Made by a program: the position numbers and the translations under genes. Of a DNA stretch of 64,000 nt, positions 47,853 through 59,362 are shown one piece after another. The stretch is taken from assembly GCA_026873275.1 (NCBI GenBank), contig JANTUC010000005.1, forward strand, positions 62,001 through 126,000, in the 5' to 3' direction. The notes beneath the pieces were generated by a model. The model was not told the DNA's origin, ran no database searches, and saw only the letters and a list, made by a program, of their open reading frames with translations. Every line of letters starts with the position of its first letter. Position 1 is the stretch's first letter. The DNA comes from Pseudopithomyces maydicus (lineage: Eukaryota > Ascomycota > Dothideomycetes > Pleosporales > Didymosphaeriaceae).

Positions 47853-49471
47853 ATGCTCAGCACTGTGGTTGTAACCGTCTTTGCGGCGCTGGGCTCCCTC
47901 TCGGGGGCTGCCGCTTGGCCGAAGAGACAGACGCTTTCCATCGACGACATCCAGGCTCAGGCGCTGTCTAATGCGTACAAGGTGCTCGACGGGACGCTGT
48001 CCGATGGAATGACGAGGAGTTCGGCATGTAACAAGAATACCGTGGCTGTACGAAAGGAATAGTATGTATACCTAATATCATTCTTCGCTGTCGGAACATG
48101 ATCAGGGCAGAAGGTTAGACTGGAACTGACGTTTCCGATGTAGCGGCGACCTGACCAAGGAAGAGAAACTCGAGTACATCCGCGCCGTGAGCTGCATCCG
48201 CAAGAGCCCGTCAAAGCTGCCTGCGGGAAAATATCCTGGCGCGAAGACGCGGTATGATGATTTCGTGGTGGTGCATATGAATATGACCCCGAGCGTGCAT
48301 TCGACCGCGAACTTTATGCACTGGCATCGATACTATATATGGTATGTTGGGATACTTGTCTTCTCCCACTCTCATTCTCACGTTTGTTTGAGCGCACACT
48401 AAGTCGTATGTCCATCTCAGGGCCTACGAGACGGCATTGAAGACAGAGTGCGACTTCAAAGGTACACAACCCTACTGGAACTGGGGCAAGTATTCGGATC
48501 TTCCCAACTCGCCCATCTTCGACGGTAGTGCAACGAGCCTGGGTGGAAACGGCGACTACGTTGACCATGCTGGTGGGTTGATGGGGCGACCTTTTGCGGC
48601 GGGTCAGGGTGGCGGGTGTGTGACGAAGGGGCCTTTTGGAAAGTAAGTTGGTCATTTCTCGTTCCATACGTTTCTCTTCTATCATTTCATCAACAACTCA
48701 CTGACAAGTATAGTCTCACTGTGTCCCTCGGTCCTCTGATGGGCACCATGGATCCCAAACTCAAGATCAAAGCGAACCCCGATCGCGCCGGCTATGGAGA
48801 CAACACGCGGTGTCTCCGCCGCGATGTGAATAACAATCTCGTGACGACGACGCTGAAACCAGCTGAGCTAGCCGCACAAATCTTGGGCGCGAGCACAATT
48901 GGAACGTTCCAGAATACTCTGCAGAATGACCAGGGGAGTAAGATGGCGATACATAGTTCGGGACACTACAGCATTTGGGGTGAGTGCTTTCATTCCTTAT
49001 CGTACAGAGATGCATCAAGAAGATGAAACATTGAGCGTGGAAGTATCAAACGAAGGGTTCAACACAGAACGAGTTGCTGATATAGACTTGCGCAGGAGAC
49101 CCAGGAGGTGACGTCTACGTCTCACCCGGTGAACCCGTCTTCTGGCTTCACCATGGCCAACTCGATCGCCACTGGTGGATGTGGGCGAATTATCTCGAGG
49201 CTCAGGTGAAGTCTAGGACAAGCATGTATGAAGGTGAGTCAACTCATTTTATTCATTTTATAAGACCACCTCACTGGGGCGGTGAATGTCAAGACAAGAT
49301 CGCTAATGACAAATGATAGGTGGAACCAATTGGATGAATCCTGCGTCTGCAAAGGGAAAGCCGACGGATAAGCAGTGGTTGGACGTTCTGGCGCCGAAGG
49401 GCCAAGATGGTATTCCGAGTAACCAGCTGTTTTCGACTACTGCGGGGCCATTCTGCTATGTCTATGCATAG
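47853..49471 (+). CDS. Secreted tyrosinase-domain copper oxidase
   Basis: Six exons (47853-48061, 48144-48341, 48421-48642, 48714-48979, 49096-49233, 49320-49471) give 394 residues, and every junction keeps frame. A signal peptide (about 1-20) is followed by a KR site (WPKRQTLS). The CuA site is in VVVHMNMTPSVHSTANFMHW, with a further His in HRYYIW. CuB reads IHSSGHYSIWG and FWLHHGQLDRHWWMW. GDPGGDVYVSPGEPVFWL sits between the CuB histidines as in other fungal tyrosinases. The protein is shorter than melanogenic tyrosinases and lacks their C-terminal lid domain. It belongs to the short secreted type, which is often found in secondary-metabolite loci and oxidises phenols. Neighbours to the right support a cluster role (see findings). 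Confidence 0.93.
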
Positions 49472-49806
49472 GGTATTGAGGGGAAAGAGTAGCGGGTAGT
49501 TTAGAGGCGAAAATCATTACCCTTAATGCGCAAACGCTACCATAATAATTCATTTGGCTGTTTTGAGTTGGCGAGTGAGAAAAGTATTGTTCACTTCATC
49601 GTGAATTACTGGAGCACTTATTCCATTTATATACAAAGCTTTAGACCATTCATACACTGAAAACTCTTTATGCGCCAGCCATTAGTAACTCCAAGTTTAT
49701 AGTTCACAGTATCCATGCTGAATGATACAGGAGAATATGCAGATATCCTCCGTGGTCTTTTTGGAGTCTCCCAGGGGTCATCAACGAGAGTCGGTCTTCA
49801 TATTTC
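49472..49806. other. Convergent 3' gap between tyrosinase and TF-like genes
   Basis: 335 bp, AT-rich, no gene. Confidence 0.7.
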
Positions 49807-51235
49807 TTAGAACAAGCGCTCGAATGTTAATTTTCCAGGCTCATCATGTATGCTTTCAATCCACATGACTTCCGCCAAGCGTTTGTTCGCCTCATGCCAT
49901 GTCGGTACAAGTTCTCGTACGGTGGCATTAAATCGATCGGTCAACCAGTCGCTGCGAAACCCCGAAAGTGAACCCGCAGCTACTACCGAAATCCACAATT
50001 GCAAAGCGAAACGGTCCTTGGAGTCATATTCCTGATCTAGTGACCTCCAACTAGATTCCAGACGTGACTCTAGGTATGTGGCGCGAAACTGGATGGAGGG
50101 GAAGTTCATCGCCCAGGAATGGAAAGCTAGCATCGCTAGACGGATGCATTCAGAGAACGCGTCATCAATCTGGTCTTCTAGAGATAACAGTCGTGACTGT
50201 ATAGAGTCCAGTATCGGTTGAAATGCTTCGCCAGTGTATTTTTTCTCGCTTTGGACGCTTTTATTGAGCAACCAGACTGCATGCTGCATATCTTGAAAGA
50301 TGTTAAGAAGCCGCTTATCTACGATAAATTTGGTTGGGGAGAATTTAGTCTTTGGGTTAGTGATAAGTGAACTGTGAGGGAACAATGGCTTCCAAGATGT
50401 GAAAGCTGAAATGAAGAAGGGTCGTTCGCCAGACATTAATGCCCACGTTAAGTCGATACTGTAAGCTATGAGGATCAGTTTCAGTAGCGCGACGGTTGTA
50501 TACTCACTGATTGATCCGGAAATGAAGCATTGGTCGTTTACGGAGGAAATCCAGGCCACCTCTTAGTTTTACGATCTGTTGGAGGCCCATTAGGTGCGCT
50601 CGAAGCCCTGCACGATCACCCAGAGCACAGGCCATTAGGCACAAGGTGAGCACCACATTCAAGGTTGAGTCCTTGAGACAGTCGCCCTCCTCGCTTAGTT
50701 TACGGTTCAGAATAGTGATGGTACGGTGGAGGTGGTACCACACTTTACCCCCTGTTTTGGCTTTGACAACGTGTTTGATGCATCGACCATGGCTGCTGAT
50801 GCAAGTACCGACTGTAAAAATGCTTTGTCCTCCTGTAGCCATTCAAAGCAAGCAGCATCCCATAAAGTAAAGTCGATACATCGTTCCAGCGGAGGTTTGC
50901 CCTGCTGTACAGTCTTGAGGGAGAAGACTGTATAGAGTCAGACAGAATTCGGATATAGTTCTGAGAAGAATCTACGCGCCTTTATGTAAGAGCTCCTGGG
51001 AATCGAAGTCGATCTTCTCGGCAAATGGCACAAGCCGTAGGTCGTGGGGAGGTGCATAAGGCGGGCTTACGCAAGTAGCAGCCTCTCTTTCCAGTTTGGC
51101 AAGGCGTTTCGCCTCCCTGCGCGAGCGACGCGAATCTGCACGCTTGTTCTTTTCCGATGCCGCTTTGCTTCGGATACGTGACCTGTCTCCTGCCACTGCT
51201 CGCCCAGATGCATCCACTGACACGAATTCAAACAT
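49807..51235 (-). CDS. Fungal transcription-factor-domain protein without a zinc cluster
   Basis: Starts MFEFVSVDASGRAV, followed by a basic stretch (residues 17-50, SRRSRREAKRLAKLEREAAT). It continues as a helical regulatory domain like those of Fungal_trans_2/DUF3468 proteins: LERCIDFTLWDAACFEWLQ, VWYHLHRTITILNRKLSEE, GLRAHLMGLQQIVKLRGGL, IDLTWALMSGERPFF and SIQFRATYLESRLESSW. No Zn2Cys6 motif is present. Exon 1 is 51235 to about 50990; exon 2 runs from about 50936 to 50508; exon 3 is 50458-49807. The exon 1/2 junction is uncertain because no canonical GT donor gives the right frame. Inside exon 2 the frame shifts at a C5 run (50748-50752). One more base there restores PKQGGKVWYHLH. It may regulate the adjacent tyrosinase, SDR and sulfotransferase-like genes; that is inference. 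Confidence 0.75.
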
Positions 51236-51764
51236 GGAGACAGAGCAACACGAACCAGAGCGGCTTCCTATAACAACTTAGTCTTTAACAGATTGATAAA
51301 TCAACAACGGACAAGGGGACGGCGGAATATGTGACGGTGAGCTGGTTTAAATGGCTTTGGTAAGCGTGGCTTATGTACGGCGGCCGGATATACCATATGC
51401 GCAGTTATGTCCAGGGCTCTGCTCTATTTAGGACTAGGTGATCCCTCTAACCATGGTTGCGTCTCAAACCGTCGAATAAGCGGTAGCGCAGCAACACCCC
51501 GGCTCTTTAGAGCTGGCTGACTTGAGCGAAACTACGGATAGCGTTTACGATGGGACTAAGATCCTCTCATATCCACAGTTCCTTCAAATGGAATACGCTT
51601 GGGTCTCTCTTCGCATTCATCTCTATAGTCCTCCATAAACTTTTGTCCGGATTTGAAATACCATTGAAATGCCATAGGTACAAAATCAAGTTCAAGAAAC
51701 ACAACATGGACGATACTGATCCTTTTCCACATTGCCTTGCGCAAACTCTTTCCACGTCTTCAAG
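51236..51764. promoter_or_regulatory. Divergent promoter between the TF-like gene and the SDR gene
   Basis: 529 bp between opposing start codons. No gene; short open frames only. Co-regulation of both genes from here is possible. Confidence 0.55.
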
Positions 51765-52895
51765 ATGGCATCGATTACGCTCAAACCCGACATTTCTAGC
51801 TTGAAGATAATATCTCTGGCTCGTAAGAGAGACCGTCCTGCGGGTACTACACCCTCTCTCAATGGGCAGACAGTTGTTCTCACGGGCGGCAACAGTGGAT
51901 ACGGGCTCGCGACCGCGAAAATACTCCCGACGTTGGGAGTTGCACGTCTAGTTATCGGTGTACGATCGATAGAAAGCGGCGAATTGGCTGTCGAGAGCAT
52001 CAGAAAATCGCATCCCGCTTGCAAGATTGAAATTTGGAAGCTTGATATGCTTTCCTATGAGTCGGTACAAGCTTTTGCTCAACGCTGCGCTGGTATCGAC
52101 CGTCTCGACATGGCTATACTCAATGCGGGGGTTACGAAGCTCCAGTAAGTCGCTCAAGAGGGGAGGATTAGAGGAAAATCAGCAGCTAACCCACATCCAG
52201 ATTTGCCAAGTCACCTTCCACTGGCCATGAAGACTCGATCCAGATCAACTACCTATCAACCGCACTACTCAGCATCCTTCTCCTACCAGTCCTGAAGCCC
52301 AAAGACCCTTCCCACCCTCCAGGTCGACTCACCATTGTCGGTTCTTCCAGAGGCTACGGCGCTACGTTCGCCGAGCGCAACGCGGTTCCGCTGCTGAAGG
52401 AATTCGACAAGGAGTGGTCAGGCGTCTTGGCGGGCTCAGAAAGATATTCAGTTTCGAAGTTACTCGTACAGATGTTTGTTTACCGACTGAGCCAGCTGGT
52501 GTCTTCCTCCGATGTCATCATCAATAACGTTTGTCCTGGCATGAGCAATCAAACAGCACTTGCTCGGCAGGTCCCTAACGCTGCACTCCATCTGGTGGCC
52601 ACGACCATGCAGGCTTTGTGGGGTCGCACTGCGGAGCAAGGCGCTTGGACGTACATCGACGCAGCTGCTGTCAAGGGCAAGGAGACGCACGGGTCGTTTA
52701 TTTTCGGTTGGAGAATGTTTCCGTAAGTATCATATGCGCGGTTTTCGGGTTTATGTTTGTTGACTGCCACTCAGGTTCCATCCGATAATGTATACCAAAG
52801 AAGGGGAAGAAGTGATGACGCGGCTGTGGAACGAGACCTTGGTGGAACAAGAACGGTTCGGGGTCAGAGAAGTACTTCAAGGGATGAAGGGCTAG
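51765..52895 (+). CDS. Short-chain dehydrogenase/reductase
   Basis: Exons 51765-52144, 52201-52722 and 52775-52895 give 340 residues. The Rossmann dinucleotide site is VVLTGGNSGYGLATA (TGxxxGxG, about residue 40). LNAGV is the NAG motif. The catalytic Ser lies in IVGSSRGYG and the YxxxK pair in YSVSKLLVQMF. INNVCPGMSNQT is the usual cofactor-lid segment. It should be an NAD(P)H-dependent ketone/alcohol oxidoreductase; the substrate is unknown. I chose MASITL because the upstream in-frame ATG adds only 11 non-conserved residues. It is convergent with the sulfotransferase-like gene, with only 74 bp between stops. Confidence 0.92.
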
Positions 52896-52969
52896 AAAGT
52901 TCAACATTTCATTTGGAAAAGTGGTTGTTCTTATTATTAGTTTCACTCACTCGTCATCGTCTTCTTACT

Positions 52970-53871
52970 CTAGCGTCCTATAATTAGATATGATACAAAA
53001 ACCATACCAAAAGTCGCTATAATCAATGCCCACCTCATCAACCCCTTCTTAATAATCCTAGCTGCCAGCTCATCAATCGCCTTGCCGTCATTGATTTTCG
53101 GAAACGGCACATCAGGCACTTCTTTCCCTAGCATCTTACATAGAGGTTCCCACCCCTCCCTCACATCAAAAAAGAACAGCTGGTCAGCGGGTACAACCCG
53201 CTTCAAGTATTCCACGTGTCGATCGTAAGACAGGCGCGTTATAGGTGTATCCTCACCATACAGATGAATCCATGCTTTTCGGAGTCCAGAGATGTAATTG
53301 GGGAAAAGTCTCATGCCTTTGAACTCGGTTAATCTTGGACTAGAGTTGCGATCTACAAAGGGACGAAACGTACCTGGGATGGGCAACAGTACAAAATCCA
53401 GAAACCACAACAACGCAGTGTTGGAGATCTGATCCATGCTCTTCACCCACGCATCTGGATCGCGCACCGTGCATATCACTTTCGCGTCTGGATTCAGCTC
53501 GAGTATCTCCTTGGTCAGCCCTGCGGAGGGCATGTCGGTGGTCGAAGCGAAGCCATCGAGGCGTTCTGATATGATGCGCTTTACTGAGTATTGGTCAGTT
53601 CTAGCTTTGCGTGGGATACGCTTCTACCGCCATGCTACGAACCTTGCTGGGACTCGAGTTCATTGCTTGGTGGCCATTGCGACAAAAGTTGTATCCACGA
53701 CTTCATTTCAATCGGCTTTCCGAGCACGGCCTGGGTACCACCATGGTAGACGGGACCATCGAGTAGAATCCGGAGCGCTTCGCTGAAAGAGGCGGTTCCG
53801 GTTCGGGGGAGACCTGCCCCTATGACTTGAAGCTTTGTGCCTGGCTTGTGGATTGATGGTTGGTTTCCCAT
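52970..53871 (-). CDS. P-loop sulfotransferase-like protein (Sulfotransfer_4 type) with C-terminal anchor
   Basis: Exon 1 (53871-53643) and exon 2 (53583-52970) over a 59-nt intron give 280 residues. The start MGNQPSIHKPGTKLQVIGAG leads into the P-loop-like GLPRTGTASFSEALRILL, the PAPS 5'-phosphosulfate-binding place in sulfotransferases. VICTVRDPDAWVKSMDQI is the 3'-phosphate-binding RDP block. The last 20 residues, after KKGLMRW, are hydrophobic (ALIIATFGMVFVSYLI) and end IGR, consistent with a tail anchor. Fungal members are often annotated as NAD-dependent epimerases by mistake. Substrate unknown. It sits beside an SDR and tyrosinase, which fits tailoring of a secondary metabolite (inference). 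Confidence 0.88.
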
Positions 53872-55092
53872 CGTTGAAGAGTTATTGACCGAGGTGCTGG
53901 GAATTTGCTCACTTGGTTTATGTTACATAGCTGGGTGACGTGGACAGCCACACTGCGATCGGATGGGGCGTAGTTTAAAATCTTACAAGCTGAGGCGTAC
54001 CCCATATTCTACCTTGCTCCAACGTGCTCGAGGCTGACTGCGTTGGCGGTCTAGACTGCATTGGTTGTACGCTCCAAGAATTGCTAGTATCTATAGCCAA
54101 CTGGTCCAAGCTAACAAATGACTACCCGTCGTCAATCCTCTTTATTGAGATCTTTGGTGAACCGCCCGTGGTGGGTGGTGAGCTAAACTCCATGGGGGTT
54201 CGTTTATGGTAAGCTCCAAAAACTGCTAGCATGTATGCACGGCCAGGTAGTTAGTCTACACAACTACCACCACCCAAAACGCAACCCTCCCTCCACACGG
54301 ATGCGAACACCATCACAGCTCGCACCCATCCCTGTCCAGTTCTTAACACGCGCAATGCGAAACACGAACACCATCCGTCACACAAACCCCACATCTACCA
54401 AACGCGCTAACCCGCGTCCTCACGTGTCCGCTTATCCACACGTGTATTCCGAACGCCGTCTTACACACTCCCACCTACCTCCCCACCACGGCATATTAAA
54501 GCCGATCCATGCCACCAACTAGCGGACTACCTATATACTCCGATTGTGCATGCAGACATACCCGATTCGCGCGAAATAAGAGGTTTAATTGGTGTACCGC
54601 ACATAGTCTATACACATGTATTGCTCTGGGGTGCCGATTGTGTAACGAGTCCATTGTGTGTGATTAGCTACATTTCTATTATCGATATGCTCTGGGGAAT
54701 TCCTCCAATATTGATGAGGAGGCTCGTATACTGCATGCGGTATGTGGATCTCGCCATGTGTGACTGTTCGCCTTTGTGTATGTATGAGTCAGGTGTGAGT
54801 CAAGCGACGGGACGCGATGGCGAAATTTATGTGTTTTGCATGTAGAGTCAGATGCGCGTGGGGATCGATGCGTGTATATAAGGGGCCTGAGGCTTGCTGT
54901 TTAGATGGGTATGCAAACATACATACATATATACAAACGTACATGCATGTGTGTGTGAGTGAACAAGGCTTTGTTCCAGCAGGCGGTGCATAGACGTGTA
55001 TATATATATTCGCGTCGCAGATCAATTGGAAGATCAGCGTAGTAACCTGTGACGACAAGGAAACAAAGCAAGGAGAAAAGGAGGAGAGAAAA
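53872..55092. other. Intergenic, 1.2 kb, no gene
   Basis: C-rich block at about 54260-54500 and CATA microsatellites at about 54904-54945. Open frames are short. Confidence 0.6.
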
Positions 55093-55962
55093 ATGGCACC
55101 TGCAACTGCGCCTGTCCTGGAGACGGAGCGCTTGCGATTGATCCGTATATCGGATACTTCGCTTGACGGCGAGCAATTGAAGTGGTTCCACGAGACATGG
55201 TCGGATCCCGTGGCCACACAATGGAGGTATGTACTGCAGTTGTTCATGCCATGTTAATATATACCGCCTGATCACCCAATTACTCCCCCCTCTACTAACC
55301 TCTCCTTCACCCTCCCTCACCCCCACTCCCACCTATTCCCCCCGTCCTCCCCTTCCCTTCTCCCCAAACTCCCATCCCACCAACTAAACCCCCACCCAGC
55401 CTCCACGGCGCCACCACCTCCCTCGCCGACTCGCAATCCTGGTTCAAAGAGCACCTCTCCAAATACGACTGCATCCTCTACATGGTCTTCGAGAAAACCT
55501 CGTCCTACCCCGGCACCGTAATCGGCAACATCGGGCTGCGCACGCAAATCGCCGGGCCGTCACTGCCTCCCTTCGACTCCCCAGCTTCTTCTTCTTCCTC
55601 CTCCCCCAACGACGACGCCCCCAACGACGCCCCCAACGATGCCCCCAACAACGACCCCCCGCCCCGCTGCCCCTCAACCTCCGCTCAATAGGCTACTCGT
55701 ACCTCCCCTCCGCGTGGGGCAAAGGCTTCGCGACGGAAGCCGCGTCCGCGGTGCTGGACGCGTACCGGGAGGGCACGCGGGAGGAGCGGGCGAAGGGGCT
55801 GGAAAGGTACTATGTGGAGGGGATATGGGATCCTACGAACGAGGCGAGCGGGGGGTGTTGGCGAAGGTGGGGTTTAGGCGGGTGGGGGTTAAGGTGGAGG
55901 AGAGGGTGTGGTTGGCGGGGGCGTGGAGGGATAGGTATGTGGTTTCGGGGTTGGATGTGTGA
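55093..55962 (+). CDS. GNAT-type N-acetyltransferase, frame broken at two G/C runs
   Basis: Exon 1 (55093-55226) and exon 2 from 55400 are joined over a 173-nt pyrimidine-rich intron with an ACTAAAC branch site. VLETERLRLIRISDTSLDGE is a typical RimJ/RimL-like start. WFKEHLSKYDCILYMVFEKT and GTVIGNIGLRTQIAG precede a Ser/Pro/Asp-rich insert. LNLRSIGYSYLPSAWGKGFA plus TEAASAVLDAY is the acetyl-CoA-binding (RxxGxG/A-like) block. The tail VLAKVGFRRVGVKVEERVWL ends at 55962. One missing base in the C runs near 55655-55675 and one in G6 55850-55855 are needed to join these blocks. The insert repeats NDAPNDAPND. It acetylates an unknown amine using acetyl-CoA. Confidence 0.78.
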
Positions 55963-56383
55963 TGTTGGGATTGAGGGGGTTTTGCTTTTTGGGATTGTTT
56001 GGGGATGGGTGGATGGGTGGGTGGGTGATGTGGGGTGGAGGGGGAAAAAAGGGGGTGGAGGGGAGATGTTCAACATGGGAAGAAGAACTGAAATGGTGGA
56101 TGAAATGTAAAAGGGTGTAGATGTATGTGTCATGAACGAACGTGGTGTATAGATGGGAGAATGAGTCCGTTGCGTCTGGTTTACCTTTGGCTGTTAGTGA
56201 TTGAAAAGTTGGTTAGAAAACTACCATGTAAGATGCACGCGGTGAGAATGGATAAGCGTCGTGAGATTAAATATGCATGCTCCTCCATATATATACACAG
56301 CCCGTCTTCTCTTCACGCCCTCATCCCAACATTCATACCAGCCGTACCTATGTATGTAAACACACCCTCCCACCCCACCCCTA
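55963..56383. other. Convergent intergenic gap, G-rich then C-rich
   Basis: 421 bp between the GNAT stop and the MBL-like stop. The plus strand is G-rich to about 56070 and C-rich from about 56290, following the 3' ends of the two genes. Confidence 0.65.
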
Positions 56384-57583
56384 TCACTCCAACACCCTAC
56401 TCCCCCCATTCCCCACCTCCTCAAACCTCACATCCTCAAACTCCTCTTCCCCCTCCCCATCCACCCCATCCACCCCTTCCCTCGCCTCCCTCAACGCCTC
56501 CTCCAACGTCCACACCCTCCTCCTCAAAAACCACGACACCACCCCCACCCCTCTTCACCTCGTCATGCGTCGCAACCCAGTACCTCGCGCGCAGCACCCT
56601 CTGCGCCAGGACGCCGTTCTTCGCCCCGAGATTGAGCTGCTGCGCCGCGGAGATGGAGACGTCGTGCAGGCCGTGCAGGAAGGCGAGCGTCTGCAGCGGG
56701 GGGTCTGCTTGCGCGATGGGGGACAGCGACTGGTGCGGGATGCCGTGCGGGGTGTAGACGACGCACTCTGCGGCGTCCGAGTCGAAGAGGAGGTGTCTTC
56801 TTCGCCGAAGATGGAGAGGGAGGCGCGCTTTTTCAGGGCGGGGGAGGGCGCGGCGTGCGGGTGCGAGGAGAAGGTGATGAGGAGCGCCGAGTGGTAGTAG
56901 AGGGCGTCGCCGGCGGCAGTCAGGCGCGATATGCTGAGCCAGGAGGGGAGGGGCGGCAGCGAGTACGAGCGCCAGTCGGGGTCGTCCGGGGTGAAGGTGG
57001 GCGTTGTGACGACGGTGCGGAAGTGCGACCAGCTGGAGACGAGCTTGGCGGCTTGCTGGTTGCGGTGTTAGTTACGGGGTTGGGTGTAGTGAAAGGGGAG
57101 AGAGGGAGGGGTGCGCACTTCAGTCGCAAAGACAGGCACGTCGGGATGGACCTCCAGCAGCGTTTCCTTATGGCAGTGATCCGTAAACTCGTGGCTGATA
57201 GCCACAGCATCGACCAGCGTCTCCTCCTCATCCCCAACCTCCTTCCCGCCTCGTCGCAGTCCCCCCGCCAGCACCTCAATCTGGCGCGCGAGCTCATCGA
57301 CCTGGGCAATAGTCCCCACCGCACTCTCCGTCGCATGCCACTGCTGGGAAAACCAGCGCGCGACATCGCTCTGCCCGCCCTGCAACCACGGATCGATCAA
57401 CACATTGTAGTAGAAGCGGGCGCCGCGCTTGACGGCCGATGCGGGGCGCGGGATCTGCAGGAGCCACGAGGTGTCTGCGTTCAGGTGGTGCAGGATGGGG
57501 CGGCGGGACGCGAGCTTGCGGACGATGGCGTCGCGCATCTCGAGGTGCAGCTGCGCCGAGGGCGCGTCGTCGTGCGCGTCCAT
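56384..57583 (-). CDS. Metallo-beta-lactamase-like protein, frame broken near two G/C runs
   Basis: Exon 1 (57583-57119) and exon 2 (57055 onward) are joined over a 63-nt intron, with frame kept through FATEQAAKLVSSW. The N-terminus has ILHHLNADTSWLLQIPRP and FYYNVLIDPWLQGGQSDVAR. The metal-site-like block is VAISHEFTDHCHKETLLEVH. The C-terminal half contains DALYYHSALLITFSS, LLFDSDAAECVVYTPHGIPH, NLGAKNGVLAQRVLRARYWV and VVSWFLRRRVWTLEEALREA. It ends GGSRVLE (stop at 56384). One base is missing near 56788-56795 and the frame shifts again in 56538-56551. Classical HxHxDH is not exact (HEFTDHCH), so hydrolase activity is uncertain. The family occurs across ascomycetes as MBL-like proteins without a known substrate. 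Confidence 0.75.
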
Positions 57584-57895
57584 GGTGGGTTGGTTGTCAT
57601 GGAGGCATTTTTGTGGGGGAGGAGGAGAGGTGCTGGGGGCGGAGGGTGCAGGGCGTGACGCGTGGTGGGAGGTGCGGGCGCGCTAGTGGGTGAATGGATG
57701 ACGCACGGATGGGATCACCTGCGTGTATGTACATATGTATGCGGTCTACTGTATGCATGTATGCGGTCTACTGCATGTATGTATGCGGTCTACTGTATGT
57801 ATGTATGCTGTTTACTGCATCGTATGCTCTATGTACTGTATATGTATTCTTAAAATCTGCGCTTGGAACACCATGTTTCACTGAATAATAATGCT
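57584..57895. other. Intergenic gap containing a 22-bp tandem repeat
   Basis: 312 bp between the MBL-like start and the small cysteine-rich gene's stop. The repeat occupies about 57739-57826. Confidence 0.7.
57739..57826. repeat. 22-bp tandem repeat, about four copies
   Basis: The core ATGCGGTCTACTG recurs at 57739, 57761 and 57783, and with two changes at 57805, giving a strict 22-bp period. ATGT-type microsatellite fills the rest of each unit. Confidence 0.88.
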
Positions 57896-58343
57896 TCAGT
57901 AGCACGCCCACGAAGCAGCCTTCTTGTCAAATCCGACATCCGTCAAGTTCACGCCCCCTGGGCAGCAGATGTCGCCCTTGTACTTCTCAATGTACGAGTT
58001 GGTCCCGTTGCAGCCCGCATCTCTGCCAGTATATTAACATCGTTGCTACTCCCTGCTGTGATGGGAGAGCACTCACTCATACAAAAAGCATCCGTTTGCC
58101 AGCCCAGAAGACACATAAGCGTACGATATGTTCTTGTAAAGCCCAGGCTCAGTGAGCTCGTGGCCTGCACCGTGTGAGCAAAGAACCGTAAACCCACCTC
58201 TAATAGCACCTACAAACCCAACGGTCCGTGACCCACGAATGCGTGATCCCTTGGTTGTTCGGCTCCGTCGACACCATGAAGACAAGACTGCCCTGCGCGG
58301 CGGCAGCAAACAAAGCGACGGCAGAAGCGAGCGTGGCCTTCAT
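57896..58343 (-). CDS. Small secreted cysteine-rich protein, 114 residues
   Basis: Three exons (58343-58214, 58164-58077, 58022-57896). The second donor (GTGAGT) and both acceptors are good; the first donor GTAGGT was chosen because it alone keeps the downstream frame. Residues 1-18 are a signal peptide (MKATLASAVALFAAAAQG). The mature chain has WVTDRWVCHELTEPGLYKN, SSGLANGCFLYEDAGCNG and DICCPGGVNLTDVG, ending WACY. That is six cysteines in about 95 residues, in the order C...C...C...CC...C. Reading through the first intron would stop after a peptide ending CRCY. I recognise no family. Length, secretion and even cysteine number fit the effector-candidate class of fungal proteins. Confidence 0.8.
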
Positions 58344-59192
58344 CTTTGACTGTAACAACGAGTGACTAGGAGACCGAGGACGACGGCGGCCATCTCCCAG
58401 ACCTCGCAGGCAGCCAGCTAAATACACGTCGGAATGCTCGTGGCCGCGGCTGGACCAAGGCCCAATTTCTCGCCGACGTTACCGCGTCGCCAGCTGACTG
58501 CGCTGTTTCACAGCACTACCTGCACGCCAGCTGGGTTCGCATCCAATACTTGACCCTTGGGACCACGCTGCGCTGGAGGCCGTATCAGCGTGCTTCGTAT
58601 GCCATGATCAATATGTGAAAGAGGCTCTAGTCTGGATGGCGCCAGGCAGGAACGGGCAACACGGCGCCGCAACGGGGCTAGCCAGGCCTACCAATTATTG
58701 TTCCACGGGCACGAGAAGCAACATGGAGGGACGCTACAATATATGCAAAGTATAATGATGGGGTGTTATTGCTGATCGGATATTGCGCTAGCGGTGGTCG
58801 TCGTGATGGGCAGAGAGACTAAACGAGCACGAGGAGGCATGTCATTCGTGAGGGGGAGGCGTCCGACGTCGCTTGTGTCGAGCGATGGATGCGCTGCGCC
58901 GTGGATGACGCAACGGTGAATGGGGAGCGTGCACAGCCACAACGCGGTCGCTACTACCCTCTGCCACCCTTTGCTTCACTTGTACGTAGAGCACATATCC
59001 CGACTCGAGGACTAGATACACTAGACTATTGGTACGCCCAGCGTGTGCGATCGACCATCACGTGAACCACGTACGCTAAGAACCCAACCTCGCTGGCCCC
59101 GTCCGTGCTACATACATACATACACCACCGCAAGCCAACCAAACCCCAGCATCCTTCCCACCCGCGGCTATCCGCACCCAACCAAACCAAAC
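58344..59192. other. Divergent intergenic region, 849 bp
   Basis: Lies between the start codons of the cysteine-rich protein and the SPRY protein. No gene; CATA microsatellite near 59110-59125 in the SPRY leader. Confidence 0.6.
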
Positions 59193-59309
59193 ATGTTCAA
59201 AAAGCTCAAAGGCAAACTAAAAGGCGAAGACCACTCCGCCCCGCCCGCCGCCCCTCCTCCCGCGTACAACGACTACAACCACAACCACAACCACGACCAC
59301 GACCAGAAA

Positions 59310-59362
<53 letters not shown>

